DNA of 64,000 nt. Source: Pelodera strongyloides. Its lineage: Eukaryota > Nematoda > Chromadorea > Rhabditida > Rhabditidae. The notes below the pieces were generated by a model. It was not told the DNA's origin, ran no database searches, and saw nothing but the letters and a program-made list of their open reading frames with translations. The first letter of the stretch is position 1. Each line of letters begins with the position of its first letter. Where the stretch lies: assembly GCA_036852015.1 (NCBI GenBank), contig JAANDG010000181.1, positions 1 through 64,000 of the forward strand, written 5' to 3'. Shown here piece after piece: positions 1 through 12,728 of the stretch. Position numbers and translations under genes: made by a program.

Positions 1-439
1 ATCTCACGCCCTAACTGCTCTAAATCGCTCGCTCGGAGTCGCCCGGTCAATTCGGAGCCGTTACAGCGCGCGCCACGCGGGACACGTAATAAAACGAGGG
101 CACAATTGCTCTCTCGGAGTAGGCCGGCCAATTGTGGTGCCCATTTCAATACGTGATCAATTAGGGCATTAGACCACAGTTATACTTTTTGATTAGTGAA
201 ACGCTGGACGCTTACGAAAACTTGGAGCACCAAGAGCGTGGGTGTACTGTATCGCTAGCTATCGGAGGCGCGCCTAGTAGGTAGGGACAGCTCATATGGA
301 AAAAGGATCATCATTTTTATAGCTTTTTATCTTTCAAAATAACTAAGGCCCAGAAACTTGACAAAAAAAAGAGAAGCACAAAAAGTAGTGATTTATGAAA
401 GTAAATTTTAAGTGCCTGATCTAGTTGAGCTTATCAATA

Positions 440-660
440 GTTAGTAAGAACTTAGCAAAAAAGTTATAGCAGTCATGCTGTATTGGAAATAACCAACCGT
501 GTTTTCCATAGGTTGTTGAGCTCTACCTAGGCGTCCTCCTCCACCACGACAACCTCGACAACGATGTCCTCGACGTCCTGGACGTCCTGGACGCCGTGGA
601 AGACCACGAGCTCGTGAATTAGCTGATCTGCTGCTCGACGGAGGCTGAGCCGGAGCTGAA
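440..660 (-). other. Open Arg/Gly-rich reading frame fragment, possible exon or decayed coding sequence
   Basis: The minus strand is open through a Ser/Pro-rich part (ASAPAQPPSSS) into RGLPRRPGRPGRRG and RGCRGGGGR. It looks like an RGG box or a degenerate collagen repeat. A related stretch occurs at about 1840-1930 on the same strand (shared CCACGGC then CCAGGACGTC). Splice signals are weak and no family was recognised. Confidence 0.25.
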
Positions 661-714
661 GCTCCTCAATCGTGTGGGTTCGAGGTTTCTAAATCATAAG
701 TAATTATTTCTTTA

Positions 715-956
715 GGGCGCATTCGAGATGGACATTTTCCAGAAAAGAAAAGAAAAAAGTGGTTCGAGATGGACACCGAGAAAAAAATAATACATGCAAA
801 ATAATTGTCGAAAATGCAAATGTACCATAATTGAAACTAAAATCAATCGATCATTTGCATGTGTATGCGTGGCAATTGCATTCTTTTCTGGTGAAATCCA
901 TCTCGAACCAAAAGTTTTCTTTTTCTTTTCCGGAAATGTCCATCTCGAATGCGCCC
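715..956. mobile_element. Foldback (MITE-like) element, GGGCGCATTCGAG termini
   Basis: Inverted ends GGGCGCATTCGAGATGGACA and its complement bound 242 bases. The flanks are TA on both sides, suggesting a TA target duplication as in Tc1/mariner-type elements. The same end sequence recurs at 54203-54425 and 55500-57409. There is no transposase frame. Confidence 0.75.
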
Positions 957-1526
957 TAAGATCAATATTCACCAAAAAACCTGATTTCTGCATGGATGTC
1001 GTCCCCGAAATACAGTGATTTTGGACAAGTCTTACATCGTAAAACCAAGTAACATAAAACATGTGCACAGAGGGAGGATGTTATGTGCTTTTCGTGGCCA
1101 ACTTCTCTGAAGCATTTTTAATCCAAATCATATGAAATGCCCATACGGCGTGATTGATAACTTACAGGCAGTGATATTCTTGATAGTGTTTCGGCGCGGG
1201 AGTGAAGTATGTCTTGTTGGTGTTGGACACAGATTCCGTGCAAAGTAGACGATGAGTTCCAGCAAGTGGTTCCTATTCTCAGGTCTCAGGTCCCCTCAGA
1301 GATTTCAAACGCCGGTCTTCGTTCGAGCCAGCACGGGTCTCGTTCGTTGTCCGTTTGCCGGTGATACATCGAAGTTTCCTAAAAAATGTAAGAGAAAAAA
1401 ATAGTAGTATAACGAGAAAATCAAAAGTACTGAAACCCCTACCCATTCAATTTGCCTTAATTAATTAATTTTCTAGAGAACCAAGAACTCCTCATCATCC
1501 CAAATATGTAATTGCTAGTTCTGCGC

Positions 1527-1700
1527 ACTGCGGTACTCGCGCACTGCGGTACTCGCGCACTGCGCACTCGCGCAGGGTACTCACGGCACTGCACTTTGCG
1601 GTACTCAAGCGGTACCCACGCACTGCGGTATTCACGCACTGCGGTACTCACGCACTGCGGTACTCGCGCACTGCGGTACTCACGCACGGAACGAAAGTAC
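1527..1700. repeat. 16-bp tandem array (GCACTGCGGTACTCRC)
   Basis: About ten imperfect copies of a 16-base GC-rich unit, degenerating at both sides. Overlapping open frames on both strands are artefacts of the repeat. Confidence 0.85.
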
Positions 1701-3137
1701 TCACGCAATGAAAGTACTGCACTACTCACGCAAGAAAACACGAACGAAAGGTATGACGATCGATAGAACCTGCTCATCAATGTGGCAGATTTCTTATGAA
1801 ACATTGTTATACATGAAACAAACACACCGCCATTTCCGTCGTCCTTGTGCTGTACGTGGGCGCCTCGACGGCGAGCTCGGTGACGACGTCCTGGGCCTGG
1901 CAGCCGTGGAGGACTCTTGCACTAATTGCTTTCCGGTAGCAAGGTAGATAACATGGTGCACATACCTTGTGAACTCCACCACCTAAATAAGGATAGGAAA
2001 CTGTAAGAAAGAATCGAAAAAAAACGAATTAAAGCTTTAGCTTTAATAGAAGAAATATTCCATAGAAGAAATATAGTTATCAATCATTACAGTATGACAG
2101 TATCAGTATGAGAAAATCATTACAGTATGACAGTATCAGTGTGAGTGAAGAGAAGTGAGATGAAGGCACCCGCATAGTGTTTACCAGTAAACTGAACTGA
2201 CTGAGCTGTCTAATCACACGTCTGCTTTCGTATGTTAATTTTAATTTCATGTCTCGTGAGTATGCTAATTTTCGTGTTTTGGAGCTGCGGTCGAAAATTC
2301 GTACATGAGACGCCATGCTCAGTGAGATACGTTTCAAAAGGTTAATAAAAGAAGCAGAAAATTGATGCGCGCAATTCTTGGAAAGCCAAAATTAGGAGGG
2401 AGGTACAAAAGAGCAATATAGGATAATGACCGAGAAATATGTAGAAGTAAAAAAAAATCAAAAAAACTAGATAAAGCTTTATTCACCACTAGTGTTTTTT
2501 CCCGCACACTTTTGAAAATTTCCCGCCCTTTCAATTATTCGTCGGGCAATTAGCTTCTGGGCAATTAGCATGCATCCGTCCAGTGGCCGTATGCAAGAAC
2601 GCGCCGGGAGGCTCCCAGCCTCCCAGTGGGACGTGAGAGAAGAGAGAGATCACACGAATCGAAGGCACGCAGAGCCAAATTCTCCCACCCAGGGAGGTTC
2701 CCGCTGTTCGTGCATACGGCCACCTGGTCCGTTCCGCGACGGTCCGGATAATTTGGGCAATTAATTTGCACTCGTGTGTGAATCAATTACAATCATAGGC
2801 ATGGGAAACGGCGGGGAAAGCCCCACACTTGCATGGCGATAAATAATGTGAAATACCGGTACCCAGTTCGTGACTAATTACCGACCATTTGACGACGGTG
2901 ACGTTTTCGACTTTTCCATTCCTGGAAAAAGCCACCATATTAGCTATGCGTTTTATTGTTAGCTTTAGCATCACTTTCTGTTGATTTTATACAAGATGTC
3001 CGCTTTGTAAAAATTACGCAATGTTTATAAGTGAAATGTACAGAATCGCAACTCTTATGTCTAAAAAGTAAAAAAATAGAGGGATATAGGGAGACATACT
3101 AAACAGTATACAGAAATATAGAGTGAGGAAGAAAAAT

Positions 3138-3536
3138 GAAAGTCACACAGAGAGAAACAAATCAGGATCGCCATCTCGTCGGGCACCTCGCCAAGCCTTC
3201 GCCATATTATACTGGTTACTTGGTGCAATCTGATGCACTGAGCACTCTATGGCGAAAACCTGGCGAATAGGAATAGTGGGCGAAGTTGCCGCGCACATTT
3301 TTTCTGGTTCGCATGCGTTTTAGTATTTCGCTCAGTCATCGCGCCTACCGGGCGAAAGTCACACAGTGAGAAACAACCAGGAGCGCCAACATATCGTCGC
3401 GCACCTCGCCAAACCTTCGCCATACGGTTATCGGGTTACGTTTGCACTGAGCACTCTATGGCGAAAACCTGGTGAACAGTGGACGAAGTTGTCGCGCACA
3501 TTTTTATCTGGTTCGCATGAGTTTTAGTATTTTGTG
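3138..3536. repeat. Two-unit tandem duplication, about 216 bp each
   Basis: The second unit starts at 3354. Both contain GAAAGTCACACAG, CACCTCGCCAA, GCACTCTATGGCGAAAACCT and CTGGTTCGCATG, with scattered substitutions and small deletions. No coding sense was seen. Confidence 0.8.
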
Positions 3537-3794
3537 GGAGAAATTTTCGCGCCAGTGTTTCGTCGGGCATCTCTCGAGTTTCGTCAGTGCACAGTGCACA
3601 CCTTTCAATGTTATATAATACGTGAATAAATTAAAAGCTATTATTTATAAAACGCAGTGAAAACGGAAAATACCAGTGATTTGAACATCAAACCGTGAAT
3701 GAAAAAAGTACACATGCGATTTGAACATTTATTCAGTATTTCTAGACTAGTTGTGTTATTAGCCGTAATAATTATATCAAACAATGAAAATGAA

Positions 3795-3961
3795 CTATAA
3801 TGTTGTATCGTAATACAAATATCGATGAACTAAAAGCACAACCCGTAATATATTACAACTGAATATATTTAAAAAGCTAGTTTTTTTCATTCTACGGATA
3901 CTTCTAGTTGTGAAGCTGCTGGAATGAGGCGATCTCCTTTGTAGTTTTGCAGCGGCAGGAA
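3795..3961 (-). CDS. Tentative last exon (cytoplasmic tail) of the peptide-receptor gene
   Basis: A TATTTTAG acceptor on the minus strand opens a frame in the phase required by the TM7 exon donor (split valine). It encodes PAAAKLQRRSPHSSSFTTRS, a basic, serine/threonine-rich stretch typical of a receptor tail, and runs to a stop at 3795. The last 25 or so codons are AT-rich and hydrophobic, so the true stop or a further splice could lie earlier. It is chosen for phase and composition only. Confidence 0.4.
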
Positions 3962-4791
3962 CTAAAATACACGATGTATGATACTGTAATATATAATAAC
4001 CTATATAGTTTAAAGCGGCATAACAGCTTGTTTTTGAAACGTATGTTGTGCGCTTTTGCAATTTATGCAATCGGCTTCAGGCATAAAATATTAAACTTTG
4101 CGTAAAATAAAGGATCGGGTTGGTAAATGTTATAATCCTCGCCTGGCACCGGCCACTGCCCAGCTAGCAACGCTCGGTTACCAGTGGACTTATTTTCTGC
4201 TAAACAATGCCAGGAAACCTCAGGGAATGGATTGTTTTCGTCACATCCAGTATTGGCTGTGAAATGACACGTGCTCCCTTTATGTAGTGCTTTCTCTCAG
4301 CGGCGGATCGTGTGAGAGCGCGGCATCAGAGAACGCTCACTTTTTGCGTGTGAAGCCTTACAAATTACTTTTTTTTTTTCGGAAAACTTACCACAGGGGT
4401 ATTTCTGTTAATTGTTGTCTTTGTTAATATTGCACCACTATCCCTCTGTGATGATTTTGGACAACACATTCCAAAGGTTTGGAGGAATTCTCTGAAACAA
4501 ATAGCATTTGAATGGGTAAAGGAAGTTTTTTTCGATATTTTACAGGTAACAGGGGAAAATCGATTTCGACAAAATTGATGCCATATATTCTACTAGAATA
4601 CCCAACAAATGACCGTTGACCGTTGACAATTGGTACTAATGATATTACTTCATACAATTCTGGCAGTTACCGTTGCGGTTCTGCAGGTGGTTTATGCAGC
4701 GAATAATGAAGAAGTGTATTCCCATTATTATATTTAATTATGACACATAATAAAACATTGTATATAGAACACAGATATAACATAGGATTAC

Positions 4792-7700
4792 CTTTGTCCT
4801 TCACAAACCATGTACAACACCGCTTTAATGCAAAAGTGACAAACCTTCTAAATACATGACTCATCATTGCGTAAAGGACAAAATTGACTGAAGAATTTAT
4901 CAGCGATAAAAGGTCGAATGTGTTTCCAAACACACTATTCAGACCATAAAGTCGGGGAGCGAATCCTAAAGAATAATTGTGATTATAATATGTTTTACAG
5001 TAAGCCACAGCGTGGGTGGCCCTTTGTTGTAGTGCATACGTCGTGGGTGGTCTTATTCTGCCACATACTAGTAAACTTACAGGCATTATTGAGACATTTA
5101 ATAGTTTAAGCAGTATAACATCCGGTTCTTGAAACGTCATAGAGTTCACTCACAGGCATTACTGAGACACTTAATAGTTCAAGCAGTATAACATCCGGTC
5201 CTTGAAACGTATTTTGTACTGCGAGTTCCCTACGTAGCGTATGCAAGTAAGTGATTTTTTTAGTCTATATATCTTCATTTGTATACAACATATTAACCTA
5301 TAGGAATGCATGTGTCCAAAACATACGTTTCAAAAACCGGCTGTTATACCACTTTACGTCTAAACTATCACCCGTTTTCTCATATCAACCACATGAAAAA
5401 CTCACCAACTGCCAGCCCAAGGATTCCTTGTGGGGCTTCTGTGACCAGAAACACAGCTACGATACCAGTCAGCATTGTGGTGGTACGCTCAGCCTAGAAT
5501 TTTTAGGAGGTAAAGCACCTGGTTATATCAACCGAACTCCGGGAGGTCTTGTGCGCAAGCCTCCTGTGGCCGTGTGCACGAACAGTGGGAGCCTCCCCGA
5601 TTGGGAGAATTTGTCTCTGCGTGTTTCTGATTTGTGTGATTCCTCTCTTTCTCATACCTCCCACTGGGAGGCTGGGAGCATATCCCCGGAGTTAGTATAG
5701 TGCCATTGGGAAGCCGATTTTATCTACGCTACAGCTAAACAGCTCAAATGTGTGTGATCACATCGGACTCGGACGTAGTGTAATAATATGTCAAAAGATC
5801 AATAAAACTATATTTTCATGTGTTCCTTCCCTCCTATTATTATGCCTAGTCTTTCTTTAGCACTACGCCACAAATCACATAAGAAACCCTATCCCATTCT
5901 AAAAAGAGTCCCCCACATGGACTTCGGTCTGCTAGTGAGAAAATGTGAATTCATAAACATTTCTATTACTCAAACTCGCAACTTCTTTTCACGAATAATA
6001 CGCGTATAGCATAACAAAGGAAGCCCAATCCCAGCCAAAGCCTAAGCCTAAGCCTAACAATAAGCCGAAGAAAGAAGTTCATTAGGTAATGCAAAAAAAG
6101 GAGCATTGGAGCGTCAATAAACACACACCACATAGACACCTACGCATCACCCTTTGTCATGAAGAATTTGCTAATTGTTTGTGGTAGAATAAGCAGATCA
6201 AATTGAGCTATTTTTGGATAATACCTCTCGCTTGGGTGGCGGCAGCTAGCTGATTAACCATGATTTTGTGCCAAAGTGAATGTAAATAATATTTTGTGTA
6301 TAAGATCTAGACAGTCGTGGGAGGGTTTATTTTATAAGTTCTTTCTAGAGAATGGGTTTAACACTTCTTCTTATCAAACAGTCGTTCCCTTTCTCTAATT
6401 AATCTGTTGACTATCACTAAACCTTTATACCTAATTAATAGAGGTACTGTATCGTAGCCACGACTATCCCTCACACTCAGCTCCAGCAGTAACATACATT
6501 GTTCTATGGAGAATTGGCATATAATAGTTAGCAAACCCCCTTTCCCTTGGAAGACCCTACTCCTTTAGCATCTCCTCCCGACCAACCCCATCCCTTTAAT
6601 ATCAAGATGACACCATCCCTTTAAAGCGAAATACCGTCCGGTTTTTGAAACCCGTCGTGGACAACTGAATTCTTACGTATTTATGCTAATTTACTCGAAT
6701 TTAGTTCGATTTTTTATTCTAATCTATGTTCATTTGCATATGCTGCATAAGAATGCAGGTGTCCACGATGCGTTTCAAGAACCGGCCGGTATTTCGCTAA
6801 AAAAACTTCTCCTAACCGACGCAATCCCTTTAAAATCTCCTAACCTGTGAATTTCCATTGGCCACTCCCCCACATAATCTTGACCTTCGTTCGCGTGCTT
6901 CGATTAGCATTCGTACAAGAAGTGTCATGAAGATAGTGAGTAAGAATGATGGAATCAACTTTAGCACTAACGACGCCAGCCAGAAATTCACCCGCTCCCA
7001 CTCGCAAGACCACCAATCAGGTTGGACGAGACGATAGCTGTAAGAAGTACTAATAAAACTTCGCGCCATAGCCGCTCACAAAAAGAGGGTCCGCTACACG
7101 CACCTCCTCTAGTGTGTGCCGCAAATGTGTGGCAAGTTTTCAATGCACCGGCGGAGCACCTTTTAGGGGATATGAGGCCGGTGCGGTTGTGCCCTGGTTG
7201 TGCAATTGATTTTCACGCATGCCTGCCGCCGCCGCTACACACACCCTGTGGCGTTTTGTGCGCGGCGATGGCGCGGAGTTACGTTGAGAGTAGGTACGTG
7301 CAACAGACGTTTTGGTACACCAACTCTCCAAAAGTGTTGCGCTATTTTTGATAAAATCAAATAAAAAAAGTAAACACCCACTCGTCTAGTGTCCGCATTG
7401 TCTGCCATGTCTGCGTAAATTGTGAACGCACGCAAATATCGCGTAAATCTGAGGGCACCGCGATTCGTTCGCCGCCTGCGATCTGTAAATAGGTAATGTT
7501 TCACACACTGTGCTTGTTCGGTGTGTTTTATTTTCTCCCATTTGGTTGTTGTCGATTAAACTAATTGCAAGATTAATTTGTTTTATACCACTGGGTTACC
7601 GGTAACCGGTTATTCGTATAAACAATAAGTCGCTTAACTATTTCAACCAAATAATATTATAACCAATAAATACTATTCTAACTGCTAACTCTGTCTACCT

Positions 7701-9219
7701 CGCTTTATTTTCTCAAATATTAGTACCTATAATTTTACAATAAAATTATTGTTACCAATTTTATCAAGTCTACTATCAAGCGTACCTCGTATCTGAGCAT
7801 ATTTGGCAGCGATCCAAAAGTGGCCAGTAGGATAGCCACTAGAACAGCGAATACGGTAGCTTGGAATGTGTTACATGGAGGTATTGATTGCAAATACTGA
7901 CCCTCACCGCGTAGTAGCACCATATACCTGCATATAAGAGAGTTATTGATTGAATGTCGACATGGTTAAAATCAATAATCATAAATATTGAGGCTTGTGT
8001 CGCTCTAAAAGTGAGCTACACTAAATTGTGCGCGATCGACGCGTAGCATTTGAACATTTTGAACTGCCTATAAGACGTGTCACATTCGGTTGGTGCACAC
8101 AGTTGCGCGCCTTGAGTGCGCCGCGCGACTGCGGTGTTTTATTAATCGACCTCACCGCCATGTGATGACCTTTCCTTGCGCGGGTTGGGTGCGTGAGCCG
8201 TCCAGTTTCGCACATGCGTCAAAAGTGCGCGAAACTATAGCGGCACAGCCATTTCGGGTTATAAACAGACATGCATCATAGCACGATAATTCTCTTACCT
8301 TAAAACGGCCATATTAACAGTGAGCCATAACGATAGAGCATGTACGAACACGGATACCATAGCGTAGTACTTGGTGTACACCAACCAATAGTAGGAGAAG
8401 TACCACGGATGACATTGGGTTACCTGAAAGGAATATTTCATATATTCTTCATTAGTTACACATTCGAGCACATCATCCTGGCCCTAGCCCGAAGACGTCG
8501 AGCAATTTGTCATCTGGAACTCGTCGCCTACTGCTCAGGACCTCTGCGGAACATGTCATAAGCAAACCTTGAAATTGTACTTTGAACGCCCTTGAATAAA
8601 GGTGCACGCTCATGAAGCGTTAAAAAAAACCGATACGTCGCTTGAGCTTCTACTCAACTCAATGATGAACTCAACGAACTCAGGGTTGTGTGGGGTATTA
8701 ATTGTTTTCTTTCTACAAGCCCTTTGAGTTAGTGGGGCTGGTTATTTCAAAAATGAACGCGGCTATCACTCCTTTGAAACGAGCATACATAAAAAAGTGA
8801 GCTTTTTTGAGCACAATATACAAAGTTGGTATATATAGACCGGCCGGTTTTTTTTTGCATCATGGACAACTGAATTCTTAGGTATTTATGCTAATTTTCT
8901 CGAATTTAGCTCGATTTTTTATTATAATTTGTGTTCATTTGCATAAGCTGCATGAGATGCTGGTCTACTCGATGTGTTTCAAAAATCGGCGGGTATTTCG
9001 CTCTAAACATTTACCATTTTTTAGCCTTGCTTTCTTAGTAAGAAAATATAAGTAGTGCTATGATCACCCCAAATCCCCTCGGCTTTAAACTTTAAAACTT
9101 TAAACTTACATGTTTGTACACAAGATATGTGGCCATGAGAGTGGCGTCACAGACGGCAATCACAATGAGAAAAACGTTAAACGGATTTCGTCGCATTGCA
9201 GCACGGAGGAGCACTATCA
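4792..9219 (-). CDS. Rhodopsin-like neuropeptide GPCR, FMRFamide/DMSR type (TM2-TM7 core, seven exons)
   Basis: Exons in coding order: 9219-9110 (TM2), 8423-8299 (TM3), 7927-7786 (TM4), 7482-7382 (extracellular loop 2), 7037-6845 (TM5), 5493-5406 (TM6) and 4965-4792 (TM7). Every junction keeps the reading phase. Visible landmarks are a TM2 segment NPFNVFLIVIAVCDATLMA; a TM3 cysteine in QCHPWY with a partner cysteine in loop 2 (DICVRS); LRY at the TM3 end in place of DRY; WWSCEWERVNFW leading into TM5 (VLKLIPSFLLTIF) and a basic third loop; TEAPQG in TM6; and NSSVNFVLY in TM7, the NPxxY position. TEAPQG and the TM5 lysine-proline pattern resemble FMRFamide and myosuppressin-type receptors, so a plasma-membrane peptide receptor is inferred. 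TM1 is missing: the upstream exon must end one base into a codon. The loop 2 exon is the least certain junction. Introns carry foldback elements. Confidence 0.85.
5079..5358. mobile_element. TTAA-type foldback element with a duplicated left end (receptor intron)
   Basis: The left end (GCAGTATAACATCCGG, then CTTGAAACG) occurs twice, about 70 bases apart together with flanking sequence. The right end is TTTCAAAAACCGGCTGTTAT. It lies between the TM7 and TM6 exons. Confidence 0.6.
6040..6057 (-). repeat. Interstitial telomere-like repeat, (TTAGGC)3
   Basis: Three units of GCCTAA (TTAGGC on the minus strand), the nematode telomere hexamer, within a receptor intron. It is short and could be chance, but a four-unit array also occurs at 29154. 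Confidence 0.5.
6621..6800. mobile_element. TTAA foldback family A (AGCGAAATACCG ends), receptor intron
   Basis: About 180 bases with inverted ends AGCGAAATACCGTCCGGTTT and its complement, starting at a TTAA. It contains ATTTGCAT and TATGCTAATTT internally. The TTAA target resembles that of piggyBac-type elements. It has no coding capacity. Confidence 0.8.
8488..8625 (+). mobile_element. SINE-like repeat, partner copy at 52767-52915
   Basis: This stretch shares GTCGAGCAATTTGTCATCT, TGCTCAGGACCTCTGCGGAA and an AATAAA-containing 3' end with 52767-52915. The polyadenylation-like end suggests a retroposed element. Confidence 0.5.
8838..9007. mobile_element. TTAA foldback family A, receptor intron between TM2 and TM3
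   Basis: The left end is degraded to CCGGCCGGTTTTTT. The interior and right end (GTGTTTCAAAAATCGGCGGG) match the other family copies. Confidence 0.75.
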
Positions 9220-10759
9220 CTGCAATTTGGAGGAAGTTATTCTAAACGATTTATAAATTTTTATAATGTTACTTTATCTATATTATAAACAATTGGTGAG
9301 GTAGAAGACTGTTGAACAAGAGAGCTTGGGTTTGATTATTACCAGGCAATCTTTGTTTTGCTTAGAGTTTCGGGCGTAACGTGTTTCATCACCAAACAAA
9401 CAAACAAACAAACTTTGCTCGTTTATACGAAGAGATAGCATTAGTTCAGTTCAGAACTTGTTAATTAGACCCCTGCTTTCATTCTAACATCTATTTGGTA
9501 TTTGGTCAAGGATCTTTTGAAAAAAGACCAATATCTTGCTTTCGCAGTCAAAAACCCGCAATTGAACGGCCAAAATTGAAACCAGAAAGCAACGAAAAGA
9601 GACGTTGAAGGAAGGAGGAAAATTACAAAGTGAAATACTTTTTAAAGCGATATTGCACGTGGTTCTGAAACGTATACTGGAGAGTTGGAGTACTGCCTTT
9701 CCCGTCCCAGTTGAAGCAATTGCAAGCAGGTTCATTTGTGATTTAGTTTCTCTTATAAAATGTTCCAACCCTTTTGAAAATTATTGGCTAATGTGTATAA
9801 ACTAAATCTGCGAATAGAAACTCTGGTTGCTTTTGCTCCTTTCAGTGACAGTGGCTGCATAGGACATAAATTTTTACCATGTTAGTACGTATTTTCCTTT
9901 ATAAAATGTTTCCTCCCTTTTTAAAAACTCTTGACTTTTGCATCTGATTCAGCTTCCGACCTCCCAGAAATTCTTATTCTCAGTTTTTTTTTGAAGATAC
10001 CAATTGAAAATTCAAATTTCCCGCGTCAAAGGGAAAGGATAAGCTGAATAAGGAGGACTTCATCCAGCGGAAGCGGAAGGAAAAAAGATAAAAGGGATAG
10101 AGCAAGATAAATGGAGAGAGAGAGAGAGGGAGAAATAGAGCAAGGAGGATGGAGGAAGCAGAAAGGAAAAGATAAGGGAGGGGCGAGGAAGTGAGAGAGC
10201 GGGAGTGAAAACAGAGAAGGAAGAGAGCGAGAGAGGAATAAGGATGTTCCGTGATGCGAGACAGCTTATTGTTAGGATCGAAAAGCAAAGAACTACTCTC
10301 GTAAAACCTAGTGTAGTATTCAAATTACTACGTGAAACGTTGATAGTGCGCGGCGAAAAAACGGGTGCGCCCACATTTGCCGGACAGTCGGACACTGCGC
10401 GTGGACCCAGCTTGAGCCAGCCATGGGTGCGCCTACATTTTGCCGCGAGCCTCCGCCATGGAGCCTACATTTTGCGCGTCGGCCCGCTTCGGCTTTCGAG
10501 GGCCCAAAGCATTGCCCGTCACCAGCTATCGCCACGGGTGCGCCTACATTTTGCCTGTCACCGGGCGTCGTCCCTAATTTCATCAAAAACTCTTGACCAT
10601 GGTGAATTTAAACAAATTATTTAACTGAAAGTACAAGGATATTCCCACAAATTATGTCAAGAGCGTGAGAAACTCTCATGGGGTAGCAAGAGGGCAAAAC
10701 TATAAGCATAGTTCGTTTCAGTTGTGAATAAAGTAAAATGAATATTGTAGCACAACTGA

Positions 10760-10761
<2 letters not shown>

Positions 10762-10808
<47 letters not shown>
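10762..10808 (+). repeat. Poly(A) tract of about 47 bases
   Basis: An uninterrupted A run followed by more A-rich sequence. It is either a retroposon tail or slippage. The Phe-rich reverse-strand frames across it are not genes. Confidence 0.9.
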
Positions 10809-10810
<2 letters not shown>

Positions 10811-11998
10811 AATAAAAAAAATAATACAAAAAATAAACAAACAAACCAACCAATTGCAATATTTGAGAAAACTCCGATGAAACATAACGGCACGTAGAGA
10901 TACCGGTGCATTGTTGTAAAGACTGTGATGAATAGAGAGAGCTCCTGGAAAGAAAGGAATAAAAATATGAAAGATATTAGCCACCGCAATTACCGTAATA
11001 ACCGATGAGCTTGTTCAACGAGTGCTGGGTCAACTTGTCGCATCACACCGGCGCCGATGACCCAGGGTCCGCGGAGCGAGCGATGCGCGAAAGTGTCTAC
11101 GTCCAGATGGCGCACCGTGTCGGACTTCTTGGAGGTGCGCGTCCTGCGTGCGAGATTTGTGCCAACTTGAATTTACACTTTTCGCGCGGATCACGTACCA
11201 TTCCATAATGCTCTTGTTACGCATATCACATAAACTTCTAGAAGTGTGCGGAGCTTGCGCCACAAGTGCGCCAACTGGAATTATACAACTTCCACACCTC
11301 CACCCCCGCCAACTCCTACGCCCCACTCTGATAGATATTTCTCCTCGAGAACTCCTTTCCTTCCCATAACTCATTCCATAAATCTCTGTACATATATCAC
11401 CCCAATTTTCCGGTTTCCTGTCTATAAGTAAATCATTTTCCCCCTCCTTCCTCAAAAAGCGTGCACTCCATTAGCATATGTTCTTGTTCGGGGTGGTCTT
11501 TCCCTTTACTTATTGCCCCACCAAAGGATTGACATGTATTCAAATAAAGAAAAAGCAGTGGACATCCCCGCATTCCCACACTAGCAATGCATATTGATAG
11601 AAGAAAATGATGAAGTTACGTCATTAATGAGTTGAGGGAATCTTGCAAAATGCAAGTAAAAATGTATGAAAAACATGTTGTTCAACAGAAAACCATGGTT
11701 CATGACCCTGAGAGATAAAAGACAAATCTAAACTCACTCTCTCCCTGCAATTACTTTTAAACTAAAACATAGCAACTGCCCCATTTCTTTCTGCTCTGAA
11801 ACTATCGCGTGCTCCCAAATTAAATAAACTTTTTGGCATTTCGGCGCACAAATTTACTCAGCCGGGCAGAGCTCTGTGGTGGGTCTTTTTGATTTTTGGA
11901 TTATAAAATTTTACTTTTAAATCTTTTTTTGTTAATCTTTTACTTTCAATAAGATAAACATAATTGATGATTTACTGCGAATAGAGAACATTTATGTA

Positions 11999-12148
11999 TT
12001 AAAGGGAAACACTGAATTCCTACGCATTTATGCTAATTTGCTGTTGAATATAGCTCGCTTTTTTATTCTAATTTATGTTCATTTGCAGCTGCATAAGAAT
12101 TCTGTTGTTTTCGATGTGTTTCAAAAACCGACCGGTGTTTTGCTTTAA
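11999..12148. mobile_element. TTAA foldback family A, degraded copy
   Basis: TTAA-bounded, with TTTATGCTAATTT, GTTCATTTGCA and GTGTTTCAAAAACCGACCGG; the left terminal repeat is decayed. Confidence 0.65.
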
Positions 12149-12383
12149 CTTGGGGAAGTCGTTGAGCTTAGCGGTTTACTTCAGAGGTTCGGAGTATATT
12201 AACGTTAATTTGTCTTGAGGCAGATAATCAGTTATTAATCATTTAATCATATGTTGGAGGGTGCTCTATAACCCAACATTTAGCTGGTGAGCGATGGCCA
12301 AAACACAGGATATACAATACCAATGTCTTTATAAGTTAACGCGAAGAATACTACCATGTCCATACATCAGTCTAAAAACTCCA

Positions 12384-12516
12384 AAGGCCATATTCACCAC
12401 ACAAGTCCCCGTGGAGAATTCACCGCCTTTTTCTCTGCGTGTCTCTCTGTAGACAGCTATTTTCTGTCCCCAGGGACTATTTCCCCGAGGGAATCGGAGT
12501 GGTGAATATGGCCTCA
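12384..12516. repeat. Foldback with GGCCATATTCACCAC termini
   Basis: Inverted ends AGGCCATATTCACCAC and its complement enclose arms containing GTCCCCGTGG and CCCCAGGGAC. It is related in style to foldbacks at about 2588, 43891 and 49072 with GGCCGTAT ends. Confidence 0.65.
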
Positions 12517-12728
12517 GGTCCTCCAAAATATAACGCTAAACCCCCCGTAGTAGTATTCTCAAAAAAAAAAAGAACACGGAACGGTCAAACAAATTTTGAG
12601 TAACAAAAAAGGGAGACGTAAACTAAGCATTCATTCACCCACGAAGTAAACTTGCGCTGGCTTTGTCCTCCCCAGACGCAGACACTATTAATTACCAATC
12701 CTAACCCAAATTATCCCCGGGTAGAGCA

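Larger units (their letters stand above)
1..3794. other. Repeat-rich stretch left of the receptor gene
   Basis: No confident gene was seen. It holds a foldback element (715-956), a 16-bp tandem array (about 1527-1700), two Arg/Gly-rich open fragments on the minus strand (about 440-660 and 1840-1930), a GGCCGTAT-ended foldback (about 2588-2728) and a two-unit tandem duplication (3138-3536). Confidence 0.6.

Noticed and set aside
9484..9768. Candidate TM1 exon of the receptor (94-codon minus frame)
   Set aside because: Hydrophobic residues are scattered, there is no GN-type TM1 motif, and part of it is a foldback end.
10617..10989. Phe-rich reverse-strand frames that look like membrane proteins
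   Set aside because: The hydrophobic run is the complement of a 47-base poly(A) tract.
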